From the NCBI GenBank assembly GCA_020736575.1, contig JAGPYM010000023.1, forward strand, positions 62,001 through 126,000: a stretch of DNA of 64,000 nucleotides. The letters are read 5' to 3'. Below the pieces are notes generated by a model. The model was not told the origin of the DNA. It ran no database searches and saw nothing but the letters and a program-made list of their open reading frames with translations. Below are positions 1 through 11,490 of the stretch, one piece after another (position 1 is the stretch's first letter; each line of letters begins with the position of its first letter). The position numbers and the translations under genes are program-made. Source of the stretch: Thelonectria olida (taxonomy: Eukaryota > Ascomycota > Sordariomycetes > Hypocreales > Nectriaceae).

Positions 1-80
1 ATAAGACCCCGTATTCTGAACTTTGGCCAAATCACTTACGCCCTCATATGGCTTGTTACGCTCGGGGGACGGCAGTTCCG

Positions 81-144
81 GTGTTAGCGTCGGCAGGTGT
101 TAGCTTCGGCAGTGTTAGCGTTGGTAGATATTAGCGTCGGCAGG
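81..144. repeat. Degenerate minisatellite, about 4 units
   Basis: Four consecutive 15-16 bp units of the form GTGTTAGCGTCGGCAG, with one or two substitutions each, lie at 81-96, 97-111, 112-126 and 127-143. No ORF spans them. The remaining sequence from 1 to 494 shows no gene; it is the upstream region of the glycosyltransferase gene that starts at 495. Confidence 0.7.
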
Positions 145-494
145 CATCTCGACCATAATGAATGTTTGCAAATTTCCACGTTCAAGTGAGATTATGACAA
201 ACGAGCTACGGAACAGCGGACAACGCATCACGGCCCAGGGAGACCGGGGTCAAACCCAACATTTGGATAGAATCTAGAATACGGTGGAAAACTTCGCTCA
301 CTTTAATGCGCTCTTCTAACGCTCGTTGAGGCCTCGCTACTTACTGTTACCGGCGCCTCTTGTGGTCTTTTTTCACTTCTTGGCTCGTCGTTCTGATACT
401 TACCGAAGCTTAATTCCAGTATCCAGAAGAGCATCATCAAACAAGTCAGAAGGTTATCCTCACAAGCCCTCGTATACTTGTCCCCTTTCCCATC

Positions 495-2498
495 ATGAGC
501 TCCAGCAATGTGTCCGGGTCGCCCGAGAGTGATTCCGTCTCGTCTATGACTACACCTTCGCCGGGGGTTCTGCAAGCCTCACCTGTGGCAATTCCGTCAC
601 CAGCTCTTACAGTGTCTTCTCGGTCGTCACCTACCCCGTCTCCGGCACCGCAAAGGGACTCCATCCGGTCGCCGCCGTCAAGACATTCTTCTCGTACTGT
701 CAGCATTTCGCCGCTTTCTCGGCTGCAAGCTCCGCAACATATCCAGCATAGTAGCTCTCGCTCAATCTTCTCGATTTTGAGCACGAACAGCAGGCCGCCT
801 CCAACGGTCTATGATGATGGTGCTGCAAACCGTTCAGCCTCCAGCTCAGCCCAGACACTTAGTTCAGTCATGTCATACCGGACAGCCTCGTCCAACTCGC
901 CCCTGTACATGTTCAAAAACCCCATGAAGTCGAGCAAGCAGCTGCCCTTTGAGCAGCCGACACTCAGCGACGAGGATTTTGAAGTCTTCGCAAGGCTCAT
1001 GCGGGACCAGCAGGCGCTCGACGCACCTGGGATCTGGAGCAAGTCGGTAGGCAGACTACTGTACGTGGCGCTGCTTTCGAGCATCTTGTACTTCGGCTTC
1101 GTCGGCTGGCCGCTCTGGGACGGCGCTGCGTACTGGTTTTGGAACTTTTACCACGACGAAGTCGCCCAGGACCAGATCTGGGGTCTCATTGCCTTTCTCG
1201 TCGCTGGCACGATCCGCAACTTCCTTCCGCAGTTCTTCTGCACGTTCGACCGCACCGAGCCCGCCTCGGACCCGGAGAAACCTCGCGATGCATCCGAGTG
1301 TTGTGTCATCATCCCGTGCTATAAGTCGGCTGAGACGCTGCGCTTGACGCTGCCCGCCTGCCTGGCCATCTTCGGCCCTGAGCAGATCTTCGTCGTCGCC
1401 AATGGCAACTCACCGACCCCACTTGACCACACCGCCGACGTGTGTGCCGAGTTTGGTGTGAGGCACTTCTGGGTGCCGGTTGGCAGCAAGATCACGGCCG
1501 AGTTTGTGGGCGTGGCGCTGGCAGGACAGTACAAGTACTGCATGCTGATCGACGACGACGTGCTCCTCCCGGCCAACCTGCCTCTACCCACGCATGTATT
1601 TGGGGGTTCTGATAGCAGTAACAAGGTGGCATGCGTGGGCTACACCATCAAGAGCGTCGGCACAAACTCGTCGCGCGGCACGCTGATCCAGCAGGTCCAG
1701 GACATTGAGTATAAGGTTGCGGGGCTGGCAAAAGTGTTTCAGAGCTACTACGGCAGCGTCATCTTCCCCCATGGCGCGGTCGCGCTGTGGCGCCGAGGCG
1801 TGCTTGAGAAGATCTTTCATGGTCACCCTGGATACCACATCTCCGAAGACTGGTACCTCGGCCACACGGCGAGGGCCGCTGGATACCGCATGGTCATGAG
1901 CTCGCAAGTCTTCGTCGAGACCGAAACGCCGCCCCGCCTCTTCCCGGCCCCGTTTGCCAAGAAGGGGGACTCACGCGGCGGATACGGCGAGATGTCCATC
2001 TACAAGCAACGGTTCTTCCGCTGGAACTTCTTCTTCCTCTTCCGTATCTGGAGCAACGCAGCATATCTTATCTTCAGCTGGCGCCTGGGCTGGCGCGAGC
2101 TCTTCACCAAGTTATGGGTGTTTGGCGAGTGTTATGACTCGCTCATCATGCTGTTCGCGCCCATCGTCCTTCCCGTCTCCCTGGCGGCCAACTGGCGCTT
2201 CACCCTGATCGTGAGTGGCGGGCTGCTTGTTGCCAACTCCTTGCTTGTCTGTTGGTTCAATGTGGTTCATTTGGGACTTTTGAGAAGAGCCCGGGCGACT
2301 GACGAGCGGGTTGCGTGGATTGCGTTCCCAGCATACATGTTCGTCAAGTTTGTCATGGTGTTTGTCAACGTTGCGAGTGTGTACTGGAGCATCTACGAGT
2401 ATGCGTTTTTTTTCACCCGACAGCATCTGAGGGTGACGGAGAGCGTACCAGCCTGGCAAGTCATCAGGGAAAGCATACACCGCACTATCCCTGAGTGA
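495..2498 (+). CDS. Processive family 2 glycosyltransferase (Cps1/hyaluronan-synthase-like)
   Basis: A 667-aa intronless membrane glycosyltransferase, likely a beta-polysaccharide synthase using a UDP-sugar at the plasma membrane. The first ~150 residues are Ser/Pro/Thr-rich and probably cytosolic. Two hydrophobic segments follow (about residues 190-215 and 230-250). The GT-A domain starts at CVIIPCYK (about 270). The metal-binding DDD is at 353-355, the ED of the acceptor motif at 451-452, and the QRFFRW product-binding motif at 505-510. Further hydrophobic segments fill the C-terminus. This order is that of fungal GT2 proteins related to Cryptococcus Cps1 and the hyphal-growth GT2 of plant pathogens, with a longer N-terminus here. 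The ATG at 495 is the first in the frame and gives a continuous reading frame. The exact polymer cannot be read from sequence; class membership is secure. Confidence 0.9.
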   Translation: MSSSNVSGSPESDSVSSMTTPSPGVLQASPVAIPSPALTVSSRSSPTPSPAPQRDSIRSPPSRHSSRTVSISPLSRLQAPQHIQHSSSRSIFSILSTNSRPPPTVYDDGAANRSASSSAQTLSSVMSYRTASSNSPLYMFKNPMKSSKQLPFEQPTLSDEDFEVFARLMRDQQALDAPGIWSKSVGRLLYVALLSSILYFGFVGWPLWDGAAYWFWNFYHDEVAQDQIWGLIAFLVAGTIRNFLPQFFCTFDRTEPASDPEKPRDASECCVIIPCYKSAETLRLTLPACLAIFGPEQIFVVANGNSPTPLDHTADVCAEFGVRHFWVPVGSKITAEFVGVALAGQYKYCMLIDDDVLLPANLPLPTHVFGGSDSSNKVACVGYTIKSVGTNSSRGTLIQQVQDIEYKVAGLAKVFQSYYGSVIFPHGAVALWRRGVLEKIFHGHPGYHISEDWYLGHTARAAGYRMVMSSQVFVETETPPRLFPAPFAKKGDSRGGYGEMSIYKQRFFRWNFFFLFRIWSNAAYLIFSWRLGWRELFTKLWVFGECYDSLIMLFAPIVLPVSLAANWRFTLIVSGGLLVANSLLVCWFNVVHLGLLRRARATDERVAWIAFPAYMFVKFVMVFVNVASVYWSIYEYAFFFTRQHLRVTESVPAWQVIRESIHRTIPE

Positions 2499-3982
2499 GT
2501 TGCATCTTGCACCTATTCATGCTCGCATATTTCTACTCAATTTCCTGGATATGGTAATTAGGCATATTAGAATGAGTATTGCCAGGGGCACACAATAAGG
2601 TCACATGACCCCTCACTTTCTACCTACTTTCATTACTTTCCTACCTTTACAGTAAAATTATATAGAGACAAGAGAATACAATAAAATATATTAGAATTTA
2701 ATAGCTAGGAGAATAATACAACAGCCGAGCCCAAGGCCTTAAGCCCGGCGGCAGCGAATTCGTTCAAAACACATCTCCATAATTCCCCCAAAACTAACAC
2801 ATCGCCGCCCGGCTGCTATTCAGGCTGTGCTGCTGGGATGACTTCCACAGACGAAGGCGGTGCTGCTGTTGAAGCTTCCGCAGGGCCAGCCTCCCCTGCC
2901 CCATCATCTTCCTGGTTCTCGGCTCCTAGTACGATCGGCTGGTCTCGATCTCTTCGTCAACGGCTTCGCAGACTGTTGGGACCAGCTGTCCCTTCTTTGA
3001 GCAATAAATCTTTTTAAATAATTTATTTTAATTTTCTTGACAAATATTTCTTAAAATTAAACTCAGGTCGTTATTACTAGAGTATATTTCGTAATCTCTA
3101 GATGTAGTTAGTGCCCTCAGGATGCTGCGGAGCACCGCTTCCTTAAGCAATCAGTACCGGTTTATTAAGGGAGGCCTATATTAAATAACGTCCATAATAA
3201 GCGAGCTGGCCAGACACGCGAGCTGACCACTTCAAAATCCTATATTAATAACCATTTTAGCCCCCTTATAAAAGCTATTAAATTTTAATTAAATGGTTAT
3301 TCATATAGGATTTTGAAGTGGCTAGCTCGCTTGTCTGGCTAGCTCGCTTATTATGTATACTTGTTGAACAGAAGGCATATGCTGGGGTGTCACGTGCGGG
3401 TCAAGGGTCTTATGATGAACAGTAGATCTTTCAGGGGCAGACACTTAACGAGAACACACAACATGAATACACTGATTTGGATCAATGGACCGAATACACG
3501 TACTGTCTGACAATACTGCCTCATCTAGCTTTGCCCCGACTTAGCGCTCGCACCATCAAGACCTCGCCAAGACGCGCTAGTACCTGACCCTTATTTAGTG
3601 AAGATGATCGCTACTTCGTCGTTACACTGTGGCTGAGTCTCGATGCTCTAGTGCGCTCCTAGTTGTGTGACAAAGGATGACTTTACCTACGGGTCGCCTT
3701 AGGGTCGGCTTTTAAGGGAAGCTATTCGTACAGGGGGCTACGTATGCCTCTGTCCCCAGCGACTCCAGGTGTATTGTTAAGGCCAGCTTGGCCAGTCCTA
3801 TTGAAGGTAATTACATGTGTCCTTGACACTAAGGTTCTTGATTCACGGCCTCCGATCTAACGACCGGGCTGCCCGCTCTTGGCATTCGACTCTCGGCAAT
3901 AGCCGGGGTAGGCGGGCACAGCCATCAATTGTTTGTTCCTGTCGTCTCTTCTCTTGCTGTCCATATCCATGCAACTGTCGCG
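2499..3982. other. Gene-free stretch, AT-rich in part
   Basis: No ORF with recognisable content. The part from about 2600 to 2720 is strongly A+T-rich, and 3010-3300 also has many TTAAT-type runs. The only structured object is the long inverted repeat at 3193-3355, listed separately. The end of this stretch is the promoter side of the GH16 gene. Confidence 0.6.
3193..3355. mobile_element. MITE-like element: 62-bp inverted repeats around a 39-bp AT-rich spacer
   Basis: The left arm 3193-3254 and right arm 3294-3355 are reverse complements at 57 of 62 positions by hand alignment, separated by a 39-bp A+T-rich spacer. Each arm starts with CATAATAAGCGAGCT and holds a GCGAGCT-type unit twice. There is no coding capacity. 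Length and structure fit a miniature inverted-repeat element or foldback. Several arm differences are G/A or C/T. I could not find a clear target duplication beside the arms. Confidence 0.75.
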
Positions 3983-5232
3983 ATGCTGGGACAAGTAGCC
4001 GCCGGTGCTCTACTCGCGCTGGGCCGTATTTACTTTCTTCTCCTGTCAACCTCGGTTCTTCCAGTCGCAGTCGCAGCCGTCGCAGGGGGCCGCTATTCTA
4101 ACTGCTCCTCCTTTGCTACAAACGGCACCGCTGCTTCACAGTATGCTTATTACCGCTTCTATGATTTCCGCAACATTTCTTCAGACACTTGGGGCTCTGT
4201 CCAGAAACCTCAGAGCCCAAACAACGCCACTGCAGGCGCTTCGACGCACGACATGTCGTGGCAGCTCGACTGGGCACGGAGAGATGGCCTGCGATATCCA
4301 GGTCCGGATGTTGGGCCTAACCTGTTGCCGATAGACTATCAGCCAGACAGCGTGTACATAGGTATGATAAACACCACTCACATGGCTCTCGTTGGTGAAG
4401 AATGTTGGTTGACTCGTCTCCTTATATGGCAGAAGGTATATCAGACAGCTCAGACGACAGCGCCAAAACCAATTTGGCCTTTGTAAGCTCTCGACAATCC
4501 GAGACCTCGCATCAATCCAGTGGCATCGACTTCACAGACGAGTCCATCCTACACTTGTCGCTGCGTCTCTACGTACGCGTGTCCGGCGCACCTGGTGCCT
4601 GTGCCGCGTTCTTCACGTATGAGAACGACACGCAAGAGGCGGACATTGAGCTCTTGACGCGCGACAACGACGACGTGGTCGGCTTCAACACACAGCCGAC
4701 GCTGGACATCCACGACCACTATGTTCCGGACTCACACTGGAACATGTCGCTCCCCAACAATATCACGAGGGAGAGCTGGATCATGTACCGTATGGATTGG
4801 GTGGAAGATCAGGTGGTCTGGTATGTGAATGGCGTTCATATGGCGAACACCACGGTCAATGTGCCTGTTGAGCCCAGCCGTCTGTCTATCGCGCTATGGG
4901 GTGAGTTGTATTTCAATCCAGTAGTCTACAAACGAAACAAGCTGACTTAAATGTGAAATGCAGGTAACGGCGGGACGTGGACGGGCAACATGACACAGGG
5001 AGAGTCGGCCTTGCTCGAGGTGCAGTGGATCGAAATGGTATATAACCTCAGTGGTGCAAGCCCGCTGGAAACCGGAGCTAATGCAGGTTCTATCTGCAAC
5101 TTGGATGACGGGGACGATGAAGGCAACTGGCAGCCGTATATATTTCCGCCAACACATAGTTCTCCCTCTGGCGGCCATAAGCTAGGCATGAGCGCTCTTC
5201 TGATGGTTTTTGGTATTATTCTAGGAACATGA
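3983..5232 (+). CDS. Secreted GH16-family glucanase/transglycosylase-like protein, GPI-type tail
   Basis: Three exons: 3983-4361, 4433-4900 and 4964-5232, giving 371 aa. Introns 4362-4432 (71 bp) and 4901-4963 (63 bp) have GT..AG ends and restore one frame. The start at 3983 is preferred over an in-frame upstream ATG (3929) because it puts a hydrophobic signal peptide at the N-terminus. The catalytic signature ExDxE is present as EADIE (E195, D197, E199). A conserved-looking ALWGNGGTWTG segment spans the second junction. The C-terminus ends in a Ser/Gly stretch and a short hydrophobic tail, typical of GPI-anchor addition. Such proteins act on cell-wall beta-glucans or glucan-chitin links. Several N-x-S/T sites fit secretion. 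Substrate is not determinable here. Confidence 0.82.
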
Positions 5233-6697
5233 CGTGACTAATAACATTCGTAATGTATGAAATGATATAATCCTTCCATATATTCATAGTTATACGTGGA
5301 TCCCCTCTCCACAGATGACACATACTCAGGCAAGTTGAGAAAATCGCTGTTGTAAGGCTTCGCATGAGCGGGAGATGGTTCCGCCCTTGCCAGAATCACT
5401 TCCTGGAGGATCATTCATGCAACTCTTGGTGTTGCTGAAGCCTACCCTCCCAAAGAGTAAGGTTGTTAGCCACTAAAGTCACTTGCCGTGGGACTTTCTG
5501 ATTCGACTCCAGGAGATCCAACTCATGGGTTGCGTTGACCCTGGGCTAAAACGTCAATTGCTGATGAGGTTTGGCTGAAACATTGAAAGTAACATCGCGC
5601 GCCATTCCACGCAAGTGAAAGGCACGAGCACGTTGGTTCACTGGATTCTCATACACAGTTGTTGACAGTTCTTCGAGCTCCGGCGATGCCGGCATGGCAT
5701 ATCCACGGTACCTCCTGAAGTCTGTACTACATGAGTGTCATCCTACGTAGGCCAAGAGCAGCAAGGAGAATGAGCCTAGGCAGTAGGCGCGATACAAGCA
5801 TTCAGCAGGTTACATCACTTGCAATAAACCAGACTGCTGATAGATATCAAATTAGTTATCGGAGGGCAATTTTGCCCTTAGCTGTGACGTCCGTTGACCA
5901 TTCACTTATTTATACATTGAGTACTTCCACACCGAGTTCCCACCCCGTACTGAGTGATGTATATGATGCTTTGCTGGTAATCCAGAAGGAATCAGAGAAT
6001 AATTAATGCATTTATGTCTAGAGGGTAACACAACGTGGCTTGTTTTGGTCTTGGCGTTCTCTTCTCACTCTTAAGTGTGTCCTTTTCTGGTTCCCTCTCC
6101 CGCCTCGGCCCCTCCTCCGGTTGTCAACCTTTGCAGGCCATCCATCAGGTCAAGTTCCTTCTTTTTCCACCGCTTCCTATTTCTTTTTAACTAACATGTA
6201 CAGCCTTACATAGCTAGTACATGTAACATTGTGAGACTGGTAAACGCAACCCAAGGTGATCAGTAAATACTGCCGTGAGTGACTGGTAAATTCCGGGCAT
6301 TGCCGACAACAAGCTGGAAGGAATGGGCAAGCAGATACGACTGGTCGTCGATCACTAAGGGGTAGCTGTTTCGGTAAGGTTCCTATGATAGTAGACCTGG
6401 AAGCCTTAACTCCCAGTGCAGGCAACTTTCATCCTTATCATCCTCATCGCTATGGAGGCCCCTGCTAGGCTGCAAATGCTAGAAGGTCATTTCTTGTAGA
6501 CCGAGCATTAAATATTCAATCAGTGGAGGTTTCATCGCGTTATTAACATCCGGGCCCAGTAGTTGATACCGTTTCAATATTAACTTGATTACACTAGTTA
6601 AGTTTCTAACACTGAATCCGAATGTTCTACTGTTCGTATTACTCTCATTTTGAGAGCTCTAACACTGAACGATATTCTGTGTGCTTATTCCAAACAT
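5233..6697. other. Gene-free stretch
   Basis: Only short ORFs without domain content or good codon context occur between the GH16 gene and the small secreted-protein gene on the other strand. No repeat or RNA gene was recognised. Confidence 0.55.
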
Positions 6698-7401
6698 TTA
6701 AGCGGCAAGACCGGCGAGAAGACCGGCGACAAGGGTGAGGAGGGGAGCAAGGAGACCATTGCCGATGCCAACGAGAAGGGGGCTGAGGGCAGCAACAAGA
6801 CCAGGAACAATAGCACCAACAAGGCCAATAACAAGGATGAGGACCTTGGTAAGGATCTGAAAGATGGAGTGCAGCACAGAGTTGAGCTGAGGTCGGACGC
6901 CAAGAATGGTAAGGAGGCTTTTGATGATGGTGGTAACTTCAGAAACAAGAGCGATAACGAGGGTGTGGATAGTCTTGACATCCGAGTTGGTAACATCGAG
7001 TCCAGAAGCATTGGTAAGTTCGGTGATGAGGTTGATAAGGGTGTCTAGCATGCTGTTGAGCTTGGGGAGGGCTTGGTTGGCACCTTCATCCTTAGAGAGG
7101 CCACCACTCTGGACTTTATTAAGAATATCGTCTAGATGTTGTTAGCTAGTTTTTATCTAACACAGGGGCATATCATACTGAGGGAGCCGCCCTGGGTCTT
7201 GATGGAGGAAACAGCACCCTGAAGGGTGCTCATCAGGTCCTGAGGGCTGGAGATGGCACGCTTGGCGACCTCAGCCTCGTTAGAGCGAACAAAAGCGCTC
7301 TCCATGGTGTTGACATCTCGGACGGCATTGTTAGCGTCGGAGATGGGGGCAGCAACGGCCGACATGGCCAGAGCGACAACGGAGAAGAAAGCAGCCTTCA
7401 T
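6698..7401 (-). CDS. Small secreted protein with hydrophobic helical C-terminus, unknown function
   Basis: Two exons on the minus strand: 7401-7179 and 7131-6698. The 47-bp intron (7178-7132) has GTATGA donor, GCTAAC branch site and TAG acceptor. The product is 218 aa. It begins with a clear signal peptide (MKAAFFSVVALAMSAVAAP), followed by a charged segment with a possible KR processing site, then about 140 residues rich in Leu, Val, Ile, Gly and Ala with few charges, ending in repeated LL/GL patterns. There are almost no cysteines, so it is not a typical hydrophobin. I do not recognise the family; a cell-surface or wall-associated role is inferred from the signal peptide and hydrophobicity only. 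Confidence 0.7.
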
Positions 7402-9522
7402 GGTGACAAATTGAGGTTTATAAGTGGATATTGGCAGAAGGGTGATGAAGGTGAATGTTGACGTTGTAGAGTTGTATGTGAGGATGACTAGAATGGTCTT
7501 GTATCTAACGGAAATTGGGGGTTACTTATACCCTCAGCAGCAAGGACCAGAGGCTATGAGAGCTTGATGAATCACCCAAAGCAATAGGCATGGAGGCATT
7601 TAGAACCCTCGCCGATTGCTCTCTCGGCAAGCGGGTTGGGTTCCAGGGTTGCATCCTGAGTTACTTTCCAAGAGATCGGCAGCCCCCACCGTATTTCACC
7701 GCCTGTACCGAATGCCGACTTGATCTACCTAGTATGGGGCTGTTGGGTATGCATCTAGTTTGCTGGGTTAGTCTCTGAGCTAAGTTTGCATTAGGAGCTT
7801 TGCGAATGCATCTTACTCAGCTGTTGGTATTGGGTTCCAGTGGTCTTTTGTTAGGAAATTCAGTGTTGTTGACTCTTTTCGCGTTCCTGGCCCTTCACTT
7901 CCCCTCTTGTTTCTACTTCCAGAGTCAATTTGATTATTTCTACCGCCTTGCATATCCTTATGTGCCCCTATTCCCAATATGCGAAAAATTATCCAGACCA
8001 AGGCTGTTAAGACTATTGGCAACGATCGACACAGCCAGCAAATCGTGCAGCTTGGGCCTCCATTGTCTGTCTTATAATGACAATGTTATCAACCACTGAC
8101 GAATGGCTGACCACGAAGCAAGGTCTTCGGCATTTTATGCGGGCCACGATCAAGTGTGGGGAGCGAAGCTGGCTTTAACTCCGAGCCAGCTTCAGCTGCT
8201 CAACTACTTGTCACCTTGTTAATCCCTTCCTAATTGGTCTGATATTTACTTCTTCTACTCGCAAGGTAAGTTTTGATCATCACCTCTAAGAATTGCCCGT
8301 CTATGCTTTAGCGAGGCCGAAAAACATTCGGCGCTGAAAGCCGATGGCGCGGGAAATATTAGCGCCTCCATGTTCATCATGCGATGCCACGTCGCCGTAT
8401 CAAGGAAATCTCATTGATTTCTACTCATTGTTGACCGCTCAATTGGCCTGGGAGTTACGAATTATCACCTTACACTGCAGGCAAGACTTATCAGAGCGCA
8501 GAACTGCCCTGGGATCAGTGTGTGTTGAGGCCCTAACTGCTGCCCCACATGGGTCCATCGCATCAAATCGCAACCATTGTTGTCGTCGAGCGAATCCAAA
8601 GATTCTGGTGGCGCTTTAGATATGTCCCACGGTCTGTGCGGCAACCTCGAGCGTCTGCGACACAAATATCAGGATAACACATGACCTTATGTGTTGGCAA
8701 GGATCGGCTTGGCGAGTATCTTAGTGCTACGTATATCGGACTCATGAACCTGTGAGCTTGAAGCAACTGCCGACGGCCCGAGAGTTGAACTCGAGCTGTT
8801 GCTCGTTCTAATCGGAGTCGTTGCACTACCTGCAGTCAGAAAAAGGCCGAAGTCTATTTTATCGTCGATCCTGTCCTAGACACCCGGCAGCATTTGCCGT
8901 ATTCATTTGTGGGAGGTCCATAGCCTGACTAGATTCGTGGATCGCCCTGGAAACTGTGGAGCTCTACGACGATTGTCCTAGAAGTATGTCAATGGTTTTC
9001 ACAACTGCTTTGTCTTCTATCTCCCTGTATTTCCTGTCCTACACCAACCTGCTAGTCACTTCGAACGTTTATCTCTGACTGGGTCAAATAAACTTCATCA
9101 TGAATCCTTTAATGTATCCTCTCTGAGAAGAATTTGATGACATTGCATCGGGTTTCTGAACCATGCTATCAGTCTGTGCAAAAAGCCCGCTATCAAGCAC
9201 CGAGGAAGACGTCTTCATCCCTTATTGGAAGCTCCCGCGGGAGCTAGACCAGGCGAGCAGCAAGCCACGTCACATCACAGCGCCTCCACAGCCAATGATC
9301 GCCGTCGAACAACCACAAAACCGGGTAGAACAACAGCGCCAAAAAGGGGCAGCTTGATGAAGTGTTCTGGACTGGTCCGATCTAGTGCCAGTAACTAGAT
9401 CTAAAGAAAAGTCGTGATTCTGAAGCTACTGTGATGTGGTGTGCTGGGACCTGGACATGAGGCTTGCATAAGCAAACTATCGGTTAGATGATCCACATCT
9501 CAAAAAATGGGGGATGGACGAG

Positions 9523-9749
9523 GAATGCCAGCGTAATGCTTTGTTCGGTGTGGCTGAATGGACTTGCTGCATTTGTCACGCTGGAGAGAACTAGCATGCG
9601 GCTAAGACACGGGTCGGCTCTAAATTTGGTCTAGATTCTAGAATTGGAAATGCCAGCGAAATGCTTTGTTAGGTGTGGCTGAATGACTTACTGTATTTGT
9701 AAGGATGGAGAGAACTAGTACGCGGCAGAGACACGGGTCGGCTATAAAT
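9523..9749 (+). repeat. Imperfect direct duplication of about 103 bp
   Basis: The segment 9523-9626 is repeated at about 9648-9749. Shared blocks include GAATGCCAGCG, ATGCTTTGTT, GTGTGGCTGAATG, GGAGAGAACTAG and GACACGGGTCGGCT. The copies differ by substitutions and small indels and are separated by ~20 bp that contain TAGATTCTAGAATT. Copy 2 ends in a TATAAATA sequence. No coding potential. Confidence 0.7.
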
Positions 9750-10547
9750 ATGTATGTCGGCAGAGACTGATCTTCGGCTCCCGTCTCTGCCTAAGGAGCT
9801 TTCGTCAGCCACAAGCCCACAAAGCGGGGCTAAGGATATGGGCAAGCGGCCAATCGTAAGCTGATGACAACAGGGAAGAGGCAACAGAACTACCGGGAAT
9901 GCGGTCTCGAGAAAGCGCGGGATATGCTTTGTTTGCGACTCAACAAATCGCGCGGGAAGAGCAAGTTATTAGCACATAACGTCGGGCCGTCCCTTTCCAG
10001 GAATTTATATCGAAGTCATCATTACAATAGTGAATAATGTTTGTAGGCCAGATCTCGGTCAAGGCTTTGACTATTGTGAGACGTTCTGTCATATATTCGA
10101 CTAATAGTGGCAAGGTCCGTGTGTGATATCGGATGGCTAATGTGGCTCCTTCCGGGCTCTTCTCGGCGAGATACAACTATCTCACCGACGGGCTGTATCT
10201 AGGTGGGAAATTCGGCATCAATATTATCCCTTAGCCTATATTCCTAGTTGGGTATGGGCCGGAGGAAACGAGATGGAACGAGGGCGACGTGTTTGGTACC
10301 TCGGGCAGCTACCGGCAGATCTCTCTTGGGCCTGCTAGTCATCAAGAAGGTCTAGGCAACTTCTACGCTGGAAACCATTGGCACTCTTCTCTTAAGTGTG
10401 ACAGTTCGAACAGGATTTCCAGTTCGACATGGATGAAAACTTTATGTGCTGCCAAGGTATGGTACCCTTCAACGAGATGCTCCTCAGCCTCCTCAGCTCA
10501 TCACACTCTCACACTGACAGTGTTGCTAATAATATGTCAATAAAGTA

Positions 10548-10600
10548 GTATATTGCAATATACACCATATGATATGGACTTTCCCGTATTGTGACAATAT
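10548..10600. repeat. Cluster of three short AT palindromes
   Basis: GTATATTGCAATATAC (10548-10563) is a perfect 16-bp palindrome. It is followed by CCATATGATATGG and, about 20 bp later, CAATATAATATTG, both palindromic around a single central base. They lie in non-coding DNA; function unknown. Confidence 0.55.
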
Positions 10601-10906
10601 AATATTGTTGAATAGTGGCAAAAGGAAGCTCATGGAAATAGCTTGAAAGGCTGATAAATATTGTCTTCAAAGATGACAGTTACCACCTATTGCCATAGGC
10701 TTAGCAAGCAGCTTCCAGTTGATTCCATATAGCACAGAAACGGCATATAGAGCTTGCTCCGAAACCTCAAGTAGCAAGCGGCAGACAGAACAAGAGGAAC
10801 AACGTACAATTCACCCCCAATATCTGACAGTAAGGTGCAATTGTATGTTGCCAAGTTCAGGCTTGCGTCCGGAAAGGTCGCAAGAGTGGCTAGCGCTTAT
10901 TGAGTG

Positions 10907-11482
10907 CTAGAACGGCGCCACCCTAAAGCCCAAAGAATTGCGTTTGCTCGCTTCACGTCTGTCGCTGCTTCCGCGTCTAAGGATGCGGAGAAAGCCAATG
11001 CGACTGTTATTTTCCCCACCCTCATAGTCAAAATAAGAGCGCACAGGGGCATTGAATAAAGGAAACTGAGTAGGCCCAGGCGGTTGAGGAAGCTGAGGAA
11101 ATAAAGAAAGTTGAAGAGGCTTAGGTTTGGCTCCCATTCGAAGATTGGGTGCTGACTTCTTAGTTAACATAGGGCGACGTTCCGAGTCAGGCACAAAAAG
11201 GTGGCTGGTGGATCGACTCGTCTTTAAGCCAATATGGACTGGTCTTTGATAATGTGAAGTTTTGGGGCTGGTCTCGGGAGTTACTATTGGATTCCCAAGG
11301 GAATTGGTCCCAGTACCGGACTTGAGAGATGCTCTTGTCGGTCCACGACCATGAGTGGTGAGAGCAAGGGGGGGCTCGTGAGATGCTGTAGTAGGTCGAC
11401 AGGCAAGAGTATCGGCCGTACGGGAAGTCTTTAAGGATGCTTTAGGTCGAAGGTCCTTTGGTAAGGATAGCTGAGAGGGTAT
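10907..11482 (-). pseudogene. 3' part of a host gene split by hAT element A copy 1
   Basis: The minus-strand frame ending at 10907 reads on from 11482 immediately after the left target duplication (11483-11490). It joins in frame with the 5' part at 15479-14553 when the 3,062-bp element and one 8-bp duplication are ignored, giving a 501-codon ORF in all. This part encodes 191 aa that are basic, Ser/Pro/Lys-rich and largely low complexity, with a more ordered FDYEGGENNSR-type stretch near the end. I do not recognise a domain. As it stands the reading frame runs from transposon sequence into this part, so no normal protein is expected. Confidence 0.75.
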
Positions 11483-11490
11483 GGGAGTAT

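Larger units (their letters stand above)
7402..10906. other. 3.5-kb stretch without a supportable gene
   Basis: ORFs here are all under about 100 codons, lack recognisable motifs and have no plausible intron partners. The stretch contains a direct duplication (9523-9749) and a cluster of AT palindromes (10548-10600), listed separately. A T-arm-like sequence at about 8772-8800 on the minus strand was examined and not accepted as a tRNA. Confidence 0.5.

Noticed and set aside
6650..7048. 132-codon plus-strand ORF rich in Asn, Lys, Glu and Asp
   Set aside because: Antisense to exon 2 of the secreted protein; its composition is explained by the hydrophobic codons of that gene.
8772..8800. T-arm-like sequence GAGTTCAACTC on the minus strand
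   Set aside because: A 5-bp T-stem can be drawn but no acceptor partner, D-arm or anticodon arm fits upstream, so it is not called a tRNA.
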